From assembly GCA_963920635.1 (NCBI GenBank), contig OY987299.1, forward strand, positions 128,895,373 through 128,959,372: a stretch of DNA of 64,000 nucleotides, given 5' to 3'. Under the pieces are notes generated by a model, which saw only the letters and a list, made by a program, of their open reading frames with translations, had not been told where the DNA came from and ran no database searches. Each line of letters opens with the position of its first letter. Position 1 is the first letter of the stretch. A program made the translations under genes and the position numbers. Positions 36,804 to 47,900 of the stretch are shown piece after piece. This DNA comes from Pseudeuparius sepicola. Taxonomy: Eukaryota > Arthropoda > Insecta > Coleoptera > Anthribidae.

Positions 36804-37571
36804 TGGGTTTTTCGCCACCAAACTGATTGAAAGACAACTTTTTCAAGTTGCCTCGAAAATTCATAAATTCTTAACACTAAATGAACGAAACTTTAAACGT
36901 GTAACTCAAAAAATAACTTCAACAAATTTGTTTTCTGAGCTTTCGGAGAATAAATCTTCCTCCTTTCTCAAAGATCATGTCACGTCAAAGTGAAGTGACA
37001 GATTAATAAATTTCAGGTTAAAATGTCATTACAACAGAAACAATAGCCTAGCCACCTGCCTGATATTGTACCCTGTGTTCTATCTAATTATCTATACTAA
37101 CTTCTCTTTGAATAAGTGGCAATAATATTTTACTGAATTCCACTGAACATTCAGCAACACAGTTGCCAGTATTTCCTAGAATAAATGCAGATTCTTTAAT
37201 TTTTCGTCTATTTCCTACTTCTTCTTTTAGAATTGGTTTGGAACTATCCCACAATATCCTATGATTGTTATTAAAGTAATGTTCACATATTTTTGACTTC
37301 GAAATTTGATTTTGCCTGATAGGCAGGTGGCTAGGCTATTGTTTCTGTTGTCATGACATTTTAACCTGAAATTTATTAATCTGTCACTTCACTTTGACGT
37401 GACATGATCTTTGAGAAAGGAGGAAGATTTATTCTGCGGATGCTCAGAAAACAAATTTGTTGAAGTTATTTTTTGAGTTACACGTTTAAAGTTTCGTTCA
37501 TTCAGTGTTAAGAATTTATGAATTTTCGAGGAAAAAGTTGTCTTTCAATCAGTTTGGTAGCGAAAAACCCA
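36804..37571. repeat. Inverted repeat with 265-bp arms
   Basis: The arms 36804-37068 and 37314-37571 are near-perfect mirror images, including TGGGTTTTTCGCCACCAAACTG at the outer left and its inverse at the outer right. The 245-bp middle is unique. No CAGGGTG-type end is present. The outer flanks share ATTCTTAGGGATA (36791 and 37621), which may be old flanking duplication. Confidence 0.75.
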
Positions 37572-37825
37572 ATTAAAAATTAAATGGATCTGTTTGCGCC
37601 ACAAATAAATTTTAGAAAATATTCTTAGGGATAACTAAATATTCCTTCGTTTGTGGACTTCAGAATCACAAAGTATTGAGTAAGTTTGTAGATGCTTTGT
37701 CTCAGGCTTGTAGATAATATCGGCAACGCCTGATCACGAGGGTACCACGCAGAACGGCTTGTTTACCTTTAGTTCATCTTCGGGATAAATTTTACTCGCG
37801 GTGCCATAATTTCGCAATATTACAA

Positions 37826-40354
37826 CCCAAGTAAAATTTTCGATTACCTTTAGTAACCACTAGTTTTATAACAGCTTTTTAATAGTAATAAAAGCAACTA
37901 AAGGTTTCTAAAGTTTTGTAAGTGTCTTCTAGATGACCAGTTACTGATAGCTTTATAATAAGGTCACGAACTATTCTTTGTAACCTTTTTAATACAACCT
38001 CGAATTCCTGTTACCAAAAGTTTTATAACCGAGTTATATAATTATCTTGGAAACTACTTTATAAAACCTGTAGTGCTAGGTAAACCTTTATAGAGGTAAC
38101 TCTAAATGCGTTTTTGTTCCTCCGGGGAAATTAAGAGGCTGCTTTATAACTTCTAAGAGCTATAATTCTATAATGGTCCTTTCCAAGTCAATTAAACATC
38201 CTTAAGTAATATCAACCGAAGAAAATGATTTCGATCTACGAATTACGCAAATAACATGGTTATTTATAGCTTATGAATACATTTTATCTATACTCTTGTT
38301 ATACAATATACATTACATAAATTCTTCTGTAGTCCTAGTCTCTTATAATAATACCATAAAATAACAGAACAATCAGTAAATTAAATAAAAACACAAAACA
38401 GGCGTTGAAGAATGGTAATTCATTTTATTCACTGTCACCTGTCACTTATATTTTCTTCCCTATTTCGCCTTAATGACTGGTATCTTTGTCTGAATTTCCA
38501 TTCCTTTCTGCAATTTGCCCATTCGCTCGGTACATCTAATAAACTAGAAGTATTTTTGCCAGGTTCTTGTGGTTGTACTGTACAATTTTAAATGACATTT
38601 TGCTCGTAAAACACACACAATACCTAATCAGAATTACTAATAATGTTTCTGATGCAGGTAGTAAAACTAAATTAGAGGTTATGTCATATATTGGTTCTTA
38701 CAGAATATGCGCGTGCGCGTGCTACTATGGGTGATATAAGGGTTACTTGTATTATCAATAGTTGCAAAATTTACTTTTAGTTTTATTAAAGTGTCGCTGA
38801 AACTCTTAGGTTTCCAAATGTTACTAAAATTGGTGATTAGAGTTACCTAAAGTTACCTAAGTTTATTACTCTGTAAATTTCCGCAACCACATTTTTATAA
38901 CAGTTGTGGGGTACATTATAAAACCTATGGTGAAATCTATTACCAAATGTTAATGGCTCCCTTTTTAAGCTTTTTACTGTTAGGTTTAAATTCATCTAGG
39001 AAAATTAACTGGTACAAGGTTATTTTATGGTATATTTCGTTACTTTTCTAAACATAAACTTATGAATTATTTCTATTTATAGCTGTTTAATGAAAATAAA
39101 TAAAAATCAGAAATTAGTAATTCAATCAAAAATTTTTTAACAACATCATATTTGCAGAGCCCGGGAATTTTGTGGAGGTAGAATCCAGTTTCACCTGATG
39201 TATTTATATTATCTAAGGATATATAGGAAACTTACAGTTTTATAAAAAAAATACTACAGAAGGTTTATAGCTTTGTTTCAATTTATGTAACGTTACTCTA
39301 AGTGATATTATTGTCGCCAAAGCTTTTAAGGGTAATCTACTAAGAGACGCCATGATGCAAATATAGAACAGAATCGACACGACCCACAGTTACGAAATTT
39401 ATTAGCATATTTTATTTCATTCTGCAGAAATTTTAACAAAATATACTTTTATATGACAGGGGCATATTTTTTTCAACTTTTTTCTCGTATTTTTTGCAAA
39501 TAAAAAAATAAGTTTTTTTTATGCAAACAACCTTGCTTATTTAGGAGTACTTCGAAGGCCCGTGAATTTTTTGAAGGTATCTTGTTCATATTTGCGGAAG
39601 AATTTTCTTGCCACACACAATTTCAAGTATGCTTAGCGAAACATCTATTATTATACTTAGCAAAAATATTCGCATGCCCTGTGACATGCCCAACCATAAC
39701 ATTTGGAAGTGAGTGGAAAGGATAAGCGCTCAACAATAGTTAAACAGAGATGGAAGTAGGCGTCCGATATCTAAATCCCATGAAATATTACTAACACCAT
39801 TATAGGCAAAGTTTATAAGGGTAACTGCAAACCCTATAGAACCAAATTTAACACTGAAAGTAGCCGGGTTGTATAAGTAGGTTATATAAAGGTGATGGAA
39901 ACATTTACTCTACTATTGGTTATATACTTTAAAGTCATATAACGGTACTAAAATAGGTGCTGGTGACCTTTATAAATTGCTCCATTTAAGTGTTTTAATG
40001 GGTTTATAAAGGTAACCGAAATATTTCCGCAACTATATTAAACAACTAACAGTGGTTTAAGTTAGGTAATCTAATAGTTGTGGTTACTCTAATCAAACCA
40101 AAAATGTTTATTGGGGCAGTACGAATAAAAGAGAAGTTTTATAAAGGTGTCCAAAAGCGCTTGAGAAGAAACCGAAGTAACCAGAAGAACTAAGGACGCA
40201 GAAATAAATTGGTCGATTTAAGGCATATATAAGGGTTTCTTAATAATAATTGTAACGGGAAAGTTCTCGCAATTTTTTAAGTGGCTTCAAGTTTTATAAT
40301 ATTAGTAACGGTTGCTTCTCCGCGACACTTATAAAACAAAAAATGTTATTTGGG
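37826..40354. mobile_element. 2.5-kb non-coding element of short TTATAAAGGTAAC-type motifs
   Basis: The ends CCCAAGTAAAATTTT and (inverted) CCCAAATAACATTTT are similar to each other and share CCCAA with the tandem-array elements. Throughout the element, motifs such as TTTATAAAGGTAACC, GGTTATAAAACC and AAAGTTACCTAAG recur many times in both orientations. There is no transposase. The target duplication is unclear; AA flanks both ends. Confidence 0.55.
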
Positions 40355-40742
40355 AAGTATCGCACCTACACCTGCGACAATAAACAAAACGCCACATTCG
40401 CAATTTGTACTCGCAAAAACCTACTACGGGTAAAAAGCGAGGGCACTCTGGAGACAAAAGAGTCTCGCCGGACATACCTAGTCCTCTTTGTTCCAGAAGT
40501 GGCGTGAGGTTGGCGGCGAAGCGGGACAAGGGAGGACGAGATTAATGGAATTTAGTTTATAAAATTAAAACCAGAGGGCCTGACTGGACCTGCGAAACAG
40601 TGACAGCGTTTCATAAGAGATAATATTTATCTACATCGTGGTTTGAATATACCAGTGCAACGTGCAACCTATACTGCGCGAACGAGTCGCACCAGTTGTT
40701 TAAATCGTCCTCTATTTTTTAAAAGCTTTTATTTAACTTGCA
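40355..40742. other. No gene seen
   Basis: Moderately GC-rich, non-repetitive within the window. The minus-strand 66-codon frame at 40329-40529 has no motif. Confidence 0.3.
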
Positions 40743-40749
40743 ATGTATG

Positions 40750-40780
<31 letters not shown>
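40743..40780. repeat. (ATGT)n microsatellite
   Basis: About nine uninterrupted ATGT units directly upstream of the 122-bp minisatellite. Confidence 0.95.
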
Positions 40781-40828
40781 TTTGTTCGGGTGGAATCTTG
40801 CAACTCAATTTTGAAGCAGATATCTTCA

Positions 40829-41316
40829 ACCGATCGAGCTGAAATTTTGTACACACGTTTAATTTGGATGACAATGCATGATTATATGTGTGACGTCATT
40901 CTAAATCCAACATGGCGGATCACCCAAGATGGCGGACTAGTTAAATTTCAACCGATCGAGCTGAAATTTTGTACACACGTTTAATTTGGATGACAATGCA
41001 TGATTATATGTGTGACGTCATTCTAAATCCAACATGGCGGATCACCCAAGATGGCGGACTAGTTAAATTTCAACCGATCGAGCTGAAATTTTGTACACAC
41101 GTTTAATTTGGATGACAATGCATGATTATATGTGTGACGTCATTCTAAATCCAACATGGCGGAACACTCAAGATGGCGGACTAGTTAAATTTCAACCGAT
41201 CGAGCTGAAATTTTGTACACACGTTTAATTTGGATGACAATGCATGATTATATGTGTGACGTCATTCTAAATCCAACATGGCGGAACACCCAAGATGGTC
41301 ATTAGAAGGTCTCCTC
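40829..41316. repeat. 122-bp minisatellite, four copies
   Basis: Units begin at about 40831, 40953, 41075 and 41197 (CGATCGAGCTGAAATTTTG), a constant 122-bp period with only a few substitutions. Each unit has the palindrome TGACGTCA (a CRE) and AACATGGCGG, and units are joined by AAGATGGCGG. The last unit runs into a short non-repetitive open frame at 41296-41427. Confidence 0.95.
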
Positions 41317-41427
41317 ATTGAAGAGCTAGACTGTTCTAAACTAACCGGCAAACGACCTTGCAACAATGATGCGTTAACTGAGATGAATAGACTCAGACAC
41401 CTGGCCAAACTAAAAATTACAAAATAA
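41296..41427 (+). CDS. 44-codon open tail, possible captured or transposon gene end
   Basis: From the end of the minisatellite the frame reads through LIEELDCSKLTGKRPCNNDA and ends at TAA just inside the hairpin at 41422. The composition looks protein-like and is unlike the surrounding AT-rich DNA. No start codon, partner exon or known domain was recognised. It could be the 3' end of a transposon gene. Confidence 0.2.
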   Translation, partial: WSLEGLLIEELDCSKLTGKRPCNNDALTEMNRLRHLAKLKITK

Positions 41428-41754
41428 ATTAAAAGTAAAAAAATATTTTTAAAAAAAGCTTTTATTTAAATGCGCTAAAAAGAATAAAATAATCTTTTCT
41501 TTTAAAACTTTTACTATCAACTTATAACGTCATTCCACAATTTATATGATATAAAAGCTTGTCGCGAGATTTAAGTTTTCAAACTGAGTAAATACCACTA
41601 CTTAAATCTCGCGACAAGCTTTTATATCATATAAATTGTGGAATGACGTTATAAGTTGATAGTAAAAGTTTTAAAAGAAAAGATTATTTTATTCTTTTTA
41701 GCGCATTTAAATAAAAGCTTTTTTTAAAAATATTTTTTTACTTTTAATTTATTT
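41422..41754. repeat. Perfect inverted repeat, 154-bp arms, 25-nt loop
   Basis: The arms 41422-41575 and 41601-41754 are exact reverse complements over all 154 positions I compared. The loop is 41576-41600. If transcribed it would give a long, perfectly paired hairpin RNA. The perfect identity implies recent formation or ongoing conversion. Confidence 0.95.
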
Positions 41755-41776
41755 AAATCTGCGTTTGTCAAACATA

Positions 41777-42700
41777 CAGGGTGTAACTGAACTGATGGTC
41801 AAAAATGAAACCACGTATTCTTGGTGTCAAAATAAGAGCACTTCTTCATATAATTTTTTCTCCTACGGGCCATAGTTTTTTTTATACAGAGCGTAGAAGT
41901 TTAGAGAAAAATACACCGATTTCTTAGTATCTCTAGAAGTGTACGAGATATTTTCTTCAAACTTGGCGTGTCACATGAGCGGATGAGCCGTCAAACTTAA
42001 GGTTGACATGAAGCTTGTGAGACCCCCAGTTGCGGAGATACAGGGTGTTAATAAAATTAATTAGTTCAGAAAAATATGAATACCCTGTATAATCGCATTT
42101 TTGAAATTTGTTTTGGGTGGTGAATCCAATGGTTAACAAAAATTATCTCTTAGTATTTTTCATATTCGCAGCCGTTTAATTATTTTCAAAGAACGGCAAT
42201 GCTGCAATAAACAAGTCATTTTAAGAATAAACCTAACAATCTGCGAATGCCAATTAAACTTGGCATTATTTGATTCATTTGGATGTCAACTTTACACTTT
42301 AGTATCAATATTTTGAAAAATTATATTTTCATTCGAAGAATTGACTGACACGCACTTTTGCTATGCCAATGGCAATAATAAACATGCGGAAACGCATAGT
42401 TGCGTGTATTGAATGAGACGGCGGTCATTTCGAACATGTAATAATTTACTAATTTTCTAATAGCATTACGTTTCTTTTATAATCGTTTTTGCTTTTTTAT
42501 TTTGTTAAATAAAATTTAATTGACATCCACAGATTGCTAGATTTGTTCTTAAAATGACTTGTTTTTTTGCAGTATTGCCGTTCTTTGAAAATAATTAAGA
42601 AACGGCTGCGAATATGAAAAAAAGGTGCCACTTTGACGCTTCTTGAGATTCTCAAGATATTTAGAGCCAAGATCTGTCCACAATTCTGCATTCTGATTAA
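41777..42700. mobile_element. Foldback element, CAGGGTGTAAC-start
   Basis: TA plus CAGGGTGTAACTG marks the left end. A second start (CAGGGTGTTAATAAAATT) lies at about 42043. The inner arms pair about 42155-42215 with about 42560-42625, including GAACGGCAATGCTGCA / TGCAGTATTGCCGTTC. The right end is not recognised. Confidence 0.55.
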
Positions 42701-43394
42701 TATAGTAACTCGCTCATTTTAAATTCCTGGTGAATGCTACGATTCAACTGTTTTCCTATATCCTCGTTTCACAATTTTATACTTGAGTGACAAGTTGGTG
42801 GTCGCTATGAGTACTTATTGATATAGTAGAATTCCCTGTTATTGTTACATTGTTCGAATTTCGAATACTACGGGATTTCCTGCTGTGTTATGTTAAATTT
42901 TGAATAAAAAAATCCTATAAGTCAAAACTCTATATGTAGGTATTATGTTGTTATTGTTAATATATTATAATTTTATACCAAGATGCAAATGAATGAGTTT
43001 TATTTTTTTATGCGAAAACCGTACGTCAAAGAAAAAAGATCAAGAGACCTCATTTGCTCAGAAAGGAATGGGGATTTAAAAAATAATTTTTACTTTAAGA
43101 AAAAGCAGTGGCGTAACATATTTTTCTTTAAAAATAGTCAATTCAAAACCCGTACAGACGCAACAGGTAAAAGTAACAAAAATTGTGTGTACATCAGAAA
43201 ATGCATCTTGATGCATAGAAGGCGTGTACCAAATTTCACAAAAATACCTAGGGTAATACCAAAATTATAATAAAAAAAGAATTTTTCTTGAAATCGGCAG
43301 TGAAGTGTCCCAAAATCGTCATTAAAAGCTCTGAAATCGGCACTGAAGTAGTCCATTATTGTACGATTTTTTCAATAAGTATAGGCCTTGGCGA
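42701..43394. other. No gene seen
   Basis: AT-rich. The 95-codon + strand frame at 42983-43270 is Lys/Phe/Asn-rich, has no motif and is opposed by a minus-strand frame. I treat it as chance. Confidence 0.3.
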
Positions 43395-43855
43395 GATGTA
43401 AACATCAAACGTCAGACGCGGAGCCATCGCCCGTCAAAAGTGGCCAAATATTCAAAACCCGGCCACAAAAGGCCCATTTAACTTTTCGTACACATTGCGA
43501 AATTGTTACCTATAGCAGCGCAATCTTTCAGTATAAATATTTTAGTAGGTTTGAATATCAATAGATTTGTTATGTAGGCTGCACAACAAGCATTAGTTTG
43601 GTTTGCCTGTTCGAAGGTGCCGTGTCTTATCACACTTGACCTAGGTAGAGCGATCGTCAAAGTCAAGCAACGCCGCGCGCAGTTGGTTCATGGACGGGTG
43701 ATCCCTTATGATTATTTTCTTGAATAATAAAACATTTTTTTTCCGATTTCAAAAAAATATATAATATGTGGATACCTCGGCCAGAGGCCTCGGCAACTAA
43801 ATTCTACATGAGTCATAAAAAGTTGAACTTCAGTGCCCTGGAACATAAATAACTA
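43395..43855 (+). repeat. 5S rRNA-derived repeat, copy B
   Basis: 43650-43706 on the + strand resembles the 5S rRNA internal promoter: GATCGTCAAAGTCAAGCAACG followed by a GCGCG stretch and TGGACGGGTGATCC. The flanking sequence on both sides (for example the block around GCCATCGCCCGTC near 43425 and GGCCAGAGGCCTCGG near 43780) is shared, inverted, with 10918-11400. Confidence 0.6.
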
Positions 43856-44938
43856 TTTTCTTAAAATTTTAGCCCCCTGTAGCTCAAAAGTTAAGACTTT
43901 TAAGACATAATATGTTCTCAAAATGGACCCAAGAATAACCCCCTTAAGTATTAGCATGTTAATAAGTTTGACTTACAACATTTTTAATGTCTATATTGTG
44001 ACAAATTATTTTTATCTTCTCTAGTACCTAATAATAAAATTCAAAAGCTACAAAATAATACACAAATAATGAATTTTGTTAATTAAATTCTTCTGCGAAT
44101 TGAAAATTTCCCTATTTGAGTTGCGTGCATTGTCATGTTTTTATACTTAAATTTTTAGAACTAAAGTTAAAATTATAAGAATACAGGCATGTATGTACAT
44201 TGCACACCCATATATTGGATTACATGCAAGTCCAATGTTCAGAATGCAAAAATCAATCATAAAATATCCATTTCCTCTCCCAAATGCAAGTATATATAGC
44301 TATTCAGAAGAAGATAGTTCCGCAATTTAAAATAACTATCCATCTCTATCCAAACCCTTTTGTTGGACGAAAGAACGGCCCCATTTCCCCATCATTCTGA
44401 TGAATTTGCATCTACCCGCCTTCCTCCTTGGGTATTAAAACGCCGATAGTAGCGAAAGAAAGATGCTCGAACGAAAAATACTTCTACAATGGTATGCCCC
44501 TCTCGGTGGGTTACACATAAATCACAGAAACGAAAATTAAATGTGATAAAGTGTCCCAAAACGAACAAGAAACATTTGCATCCGACAGTTTTGCACTTCC
44601 CCCTCCATTATTCTTCTCTCAGGCTCTATAGGGCAGTGGCGTATACTCGGGAGTATTAAATTACAAAAGCCCTTATAATAAAATTGTTCAACGTTATAGC
44701 CTCCTATATTTTCATCATGTCTTCATTGTTTCAGTTTCAACGAAATCTTTTGAAACTATTGATTTTATATACCTACTCCATACCATATATTCAGACTTAC
44801 AGAATCTTGAGAATGAACCGTCTGGTACACCTTTACCTTTAAAATTACCTTTTTCTGATTCATGTCGTTTTGACATTAGAATTATGTTATGTTCGACAAA
44901 ATTTCCTGTCAAATGTATCAACCTCATAAAAAACACCA
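43856..44938. promoter_or_regulatory. Upstream region of the sphingomyelinase-like gene; no motif assigned
   Basis: Mostly AT-rich sequence in front of the start codon at 44939. 44636 begins CAGTGGCGTATACTCGG, which looks like a single hAT-type end without a partner. I could not identify a TATA box, initiator or 5' UTR intron with confidence. Confidence 0.25.
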
Positions 44939-44970
44939 ATGGAGTTTAAAATCTTTAGTTTAAATTGTTG
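44939..44970 (+). CDS. Sphingomyelinase-like gene, exon 1
   Basis: 32 nt encoding MEFKIFSLNC and the first two bases of Trp11. A GTAAATG donor follows. The SLNCW motif is the N-terminal DNase I-fold strand carrying the conserved Asn. The intron after it is only 58 bp. Confidence 0.85.
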
Positions 44971-47900
44971 GTAAATGTTTTTTTAAGTGTTTGTAATCTG
45001 ACTTGTTTGTACCATTTTAAAATTTTAGGGACATCAAGTTTTTTTCAAAATACCGAAATGAGAGGCTAACTGCTATTGCAGAATTCCTCTTAGAAAATGA
45101 CTACGACGTGGTTTGCCTCCAAGAAGTCCGTTATAAAGAGGATTATGCCATGATCCAAGACATCGTTGTACCAGTTCTGCCACATTCTCACTATTTCTTC
45201 AGGTATTTGAAAGATAAGGCAATTTGAAGACAGATAAAATATATAAATCCAGTGGGGTTATAGGGTCTGGAATATGCGTTTTTACCAAATACCAGATACT
45301 TGAAGTGTTTTTCCATCCATGGTCTAGTCACGGATATCTTCACTGCATAAAAAATGGAGACTGGTTTGGTGGGAAAGGAATTGGACTTTGCAGGATCAGA
45401 GTTGGTCATTTCACAACGCATATATATGTTGCGCATGTAAGTGCATTCCTTGAAGATTGTATAACCCCATAAATATTTTTACGGGGCAAGGAATTATATT
45501 TTTATTAGTTTCTTTTCTAGTGCTTTATCATAATTATTTTTACGGCCAAAAGCTTATGGGATATACACTAGACATATAGGTACTGAACATATAATTTATC
45601 AAAACTCGCACCTACTGTACGGAAATGAACAAATTGCACCCGAATTTTTCCAGCATTGTGCGGAAAAATTAATGGTGCTGTCTAGACACGTTTTCTAAAT
45701 CAGACGAGCCTCGTACAGACAGAATACACCTGGGAAAAAGAATAAATAAAAATCCGAACATTTTTCCTTGGGGTGAAATTTCATTATCAAAGCTGAAATC
45801 CCCAGCGATTCAGAACGAAAATGTAAAAATTCCTGTCTGGATTTTGGAATGTTATGGAACTCTTTGGCGACGAGTGAATATTTTGCCATAAAAATATAGA
45901 CACAGCTACTGGACTGTCAGAACCATTGTTGAAATTTCCTCACGCTATACCAAATAGTTTGCATACAATTTGATACAAAAATTAGAGTACCTATAATTTT
46001 GAACGGACGGTTATAACAATGCTTCTGACTATCTATGGCTTCTTTAATCTATGATAAAAATACATACAGTGTGACCCATTTGTTTTGGGGTCAGTCTGTA
46101 AAAAGTGTATCAATCGTGCGATTTGGCTGATTTTTTTTTTTAATTGTAGAGCTCGATGAACTGCACATTTTGAACAAAAATTGCCTGGTTCGCATAAAAT
46201 CCAAAGCCTACTATGACCGTTTTTATGAGAAAAATTTTAAGAAACCATATTAGCGTTTTTTTTTGAAAAAATCTGTGTGCGCCAATGGATTGAGCACCCC
46301 TCGAAATGGGTATGTACAAAATTTCATCAAAATATTTCAAGTAATAATGATTTTGTAGAAAAATTAAAAATGCAGCCAAGGTACGTCTTTATTTTCAAAA
46401 ATTCAAAGTTGGCCATGGAAAATAATTGAATTGTAATAATACAACCTTATGCTTATAAACACAAAACATAAAAACAATTAAAATTATAAAATTTTTGTAA
46501 CTTCTACCAAGCCTCCATTTTCTACAATGCATTTGTCGTTCCTCTTGCGTACATTCAAAATTACATTTCGTATTTGCTGTGGAGTAATTTCCTCAGAACT
46601 ACGGTTTATCCTAGCTTGCAGTTCTTGTAAATTATGGGGTCTTGACTTATAAACATTTTGCTTAAGTGTACCCCAAAGAAAAAAATCTAAAGGAGTTAAG
46701 TCCGGAGATCTCGGTGGCCACTCACAGAAAGGACTATTTCGCCCTATCCAACAGTTTTCAAAATTATTATCTAGCCAGTTTCTGATTAAACGAGCATTAT
46801 GAATAGGACTGCCATCTAACTGTAACTTTAAATTTAAACGGTATCTTAATGGTAACTCATCTAAAGCATTTCTAAATTCAATTTCTAGAAAATTCAAGAA
46901 GCCAGCCGCATTCAAATTCCCTTCAAAGAAAAATGGGCCAATTATTCTGTCGCGTAGTATTCCACACCAAACGTTAATTTTTTGTGAATATTGTCTCCTT
47001 GCATTTATTATAAACTCTGGATTTTCAGCTGACGGCAGTTTTGACTTGATACTACACCATTTGTAGTAAACGTGGCTTCGTCGGTGAATAAAATTTCATT
47101 TAAAAAGTTGCCATTATGGAGATATTCACCTTGCAGCCAATAGCAAAATTCTAATCTTCTCTCCTCATCTCCTGGTTCCAGGGTGTGCAAAAATTTTGGC
47201 TTAAACGGTTTTATTTTGTTTTGTCTCAAACATCTCCTTATACTCTCTCTGGGTATATGAAGGTCTAAACTAGCCGTTCGAACACTATTTCGAGGATTGT
47301 CACTAAAGTATTGCAGAATTTGATTGTTATTTTCAACAAGTCCACGGCGTCCATTTTGCCTAGTTTTTAATAAATTTTTAGAAATCGATCCAGTTTCATC
47401 AAAAATATTGTTTATACGTTGTACAGTACTTCGACTCACTGATCTACCTGGGTGTCTATTGTTAAATTCGGCCGCAGCTTCTGCTGCCGAGCGCTCGTTG
47501 TCGCCCACGAGTCGGACAATTTCTATTTTGTCTCTTATGCTTAAATATTCCATAATTATGATAATTAATTGTATTGAGCACAAACAATTTCTGAACTCAA
47601 TTTAGACAGTTTGACACTTAATAAAAGTAAACAATTCAATTATTTTCCATGGCCAACTTTGAATTTTTGAAAATAAAGACGTACCTTGGCTGCATTTTTA
47701 ATTTTTCTACAAAATCGTTATTACTTGAAATATTTTGATGAAATTTTGTACATACCCATTTCGAGGGGTGCTCAATCCATTGGCGCATACAGATTTTTTC
47801 AAAAAAAAACGCTAATATGGTTTCTTAAAATTTTGCTCATAAAAACGGTCATAGTAGGCTTTGGATTTTATGCGAACCAGGCAATTTTTGTTCAAAATGT

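Noticed and set aside
40829..41316. Possible CRISPR array
   Set aside because: Units are 122 bp head-to-tail repeats with no unique spacers and no cas genes; it is a minisatellite in a eukaryotic genome.
42983..43270. 95-codon + strand frame
   Set aside because: Low-complexity Lys/Phe/Asn composition typical of AT-rich chance frames, with a competing minus-strand frame.
44636..44660. hAT element end (CAGTGGCGTATAC)
   Set aside because: No inverse end or 8-bp duplication was found nearby, so a full element cannot be claimed.
45224..45252. ATG-started extension of exon 3
   Set aside because: These codons lie in the 50-bp intron 2; joining exon 2 at 45202 to 45253 restores the conserved FSGVIGSG sequence.
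46140..46379. 79-codon minus-strand frame, with a matching + strand frame at 47686-47925
   Set aside because: The two are translations of the mirror-image inverted repeats of the mariner-like element and have no independent coding value.
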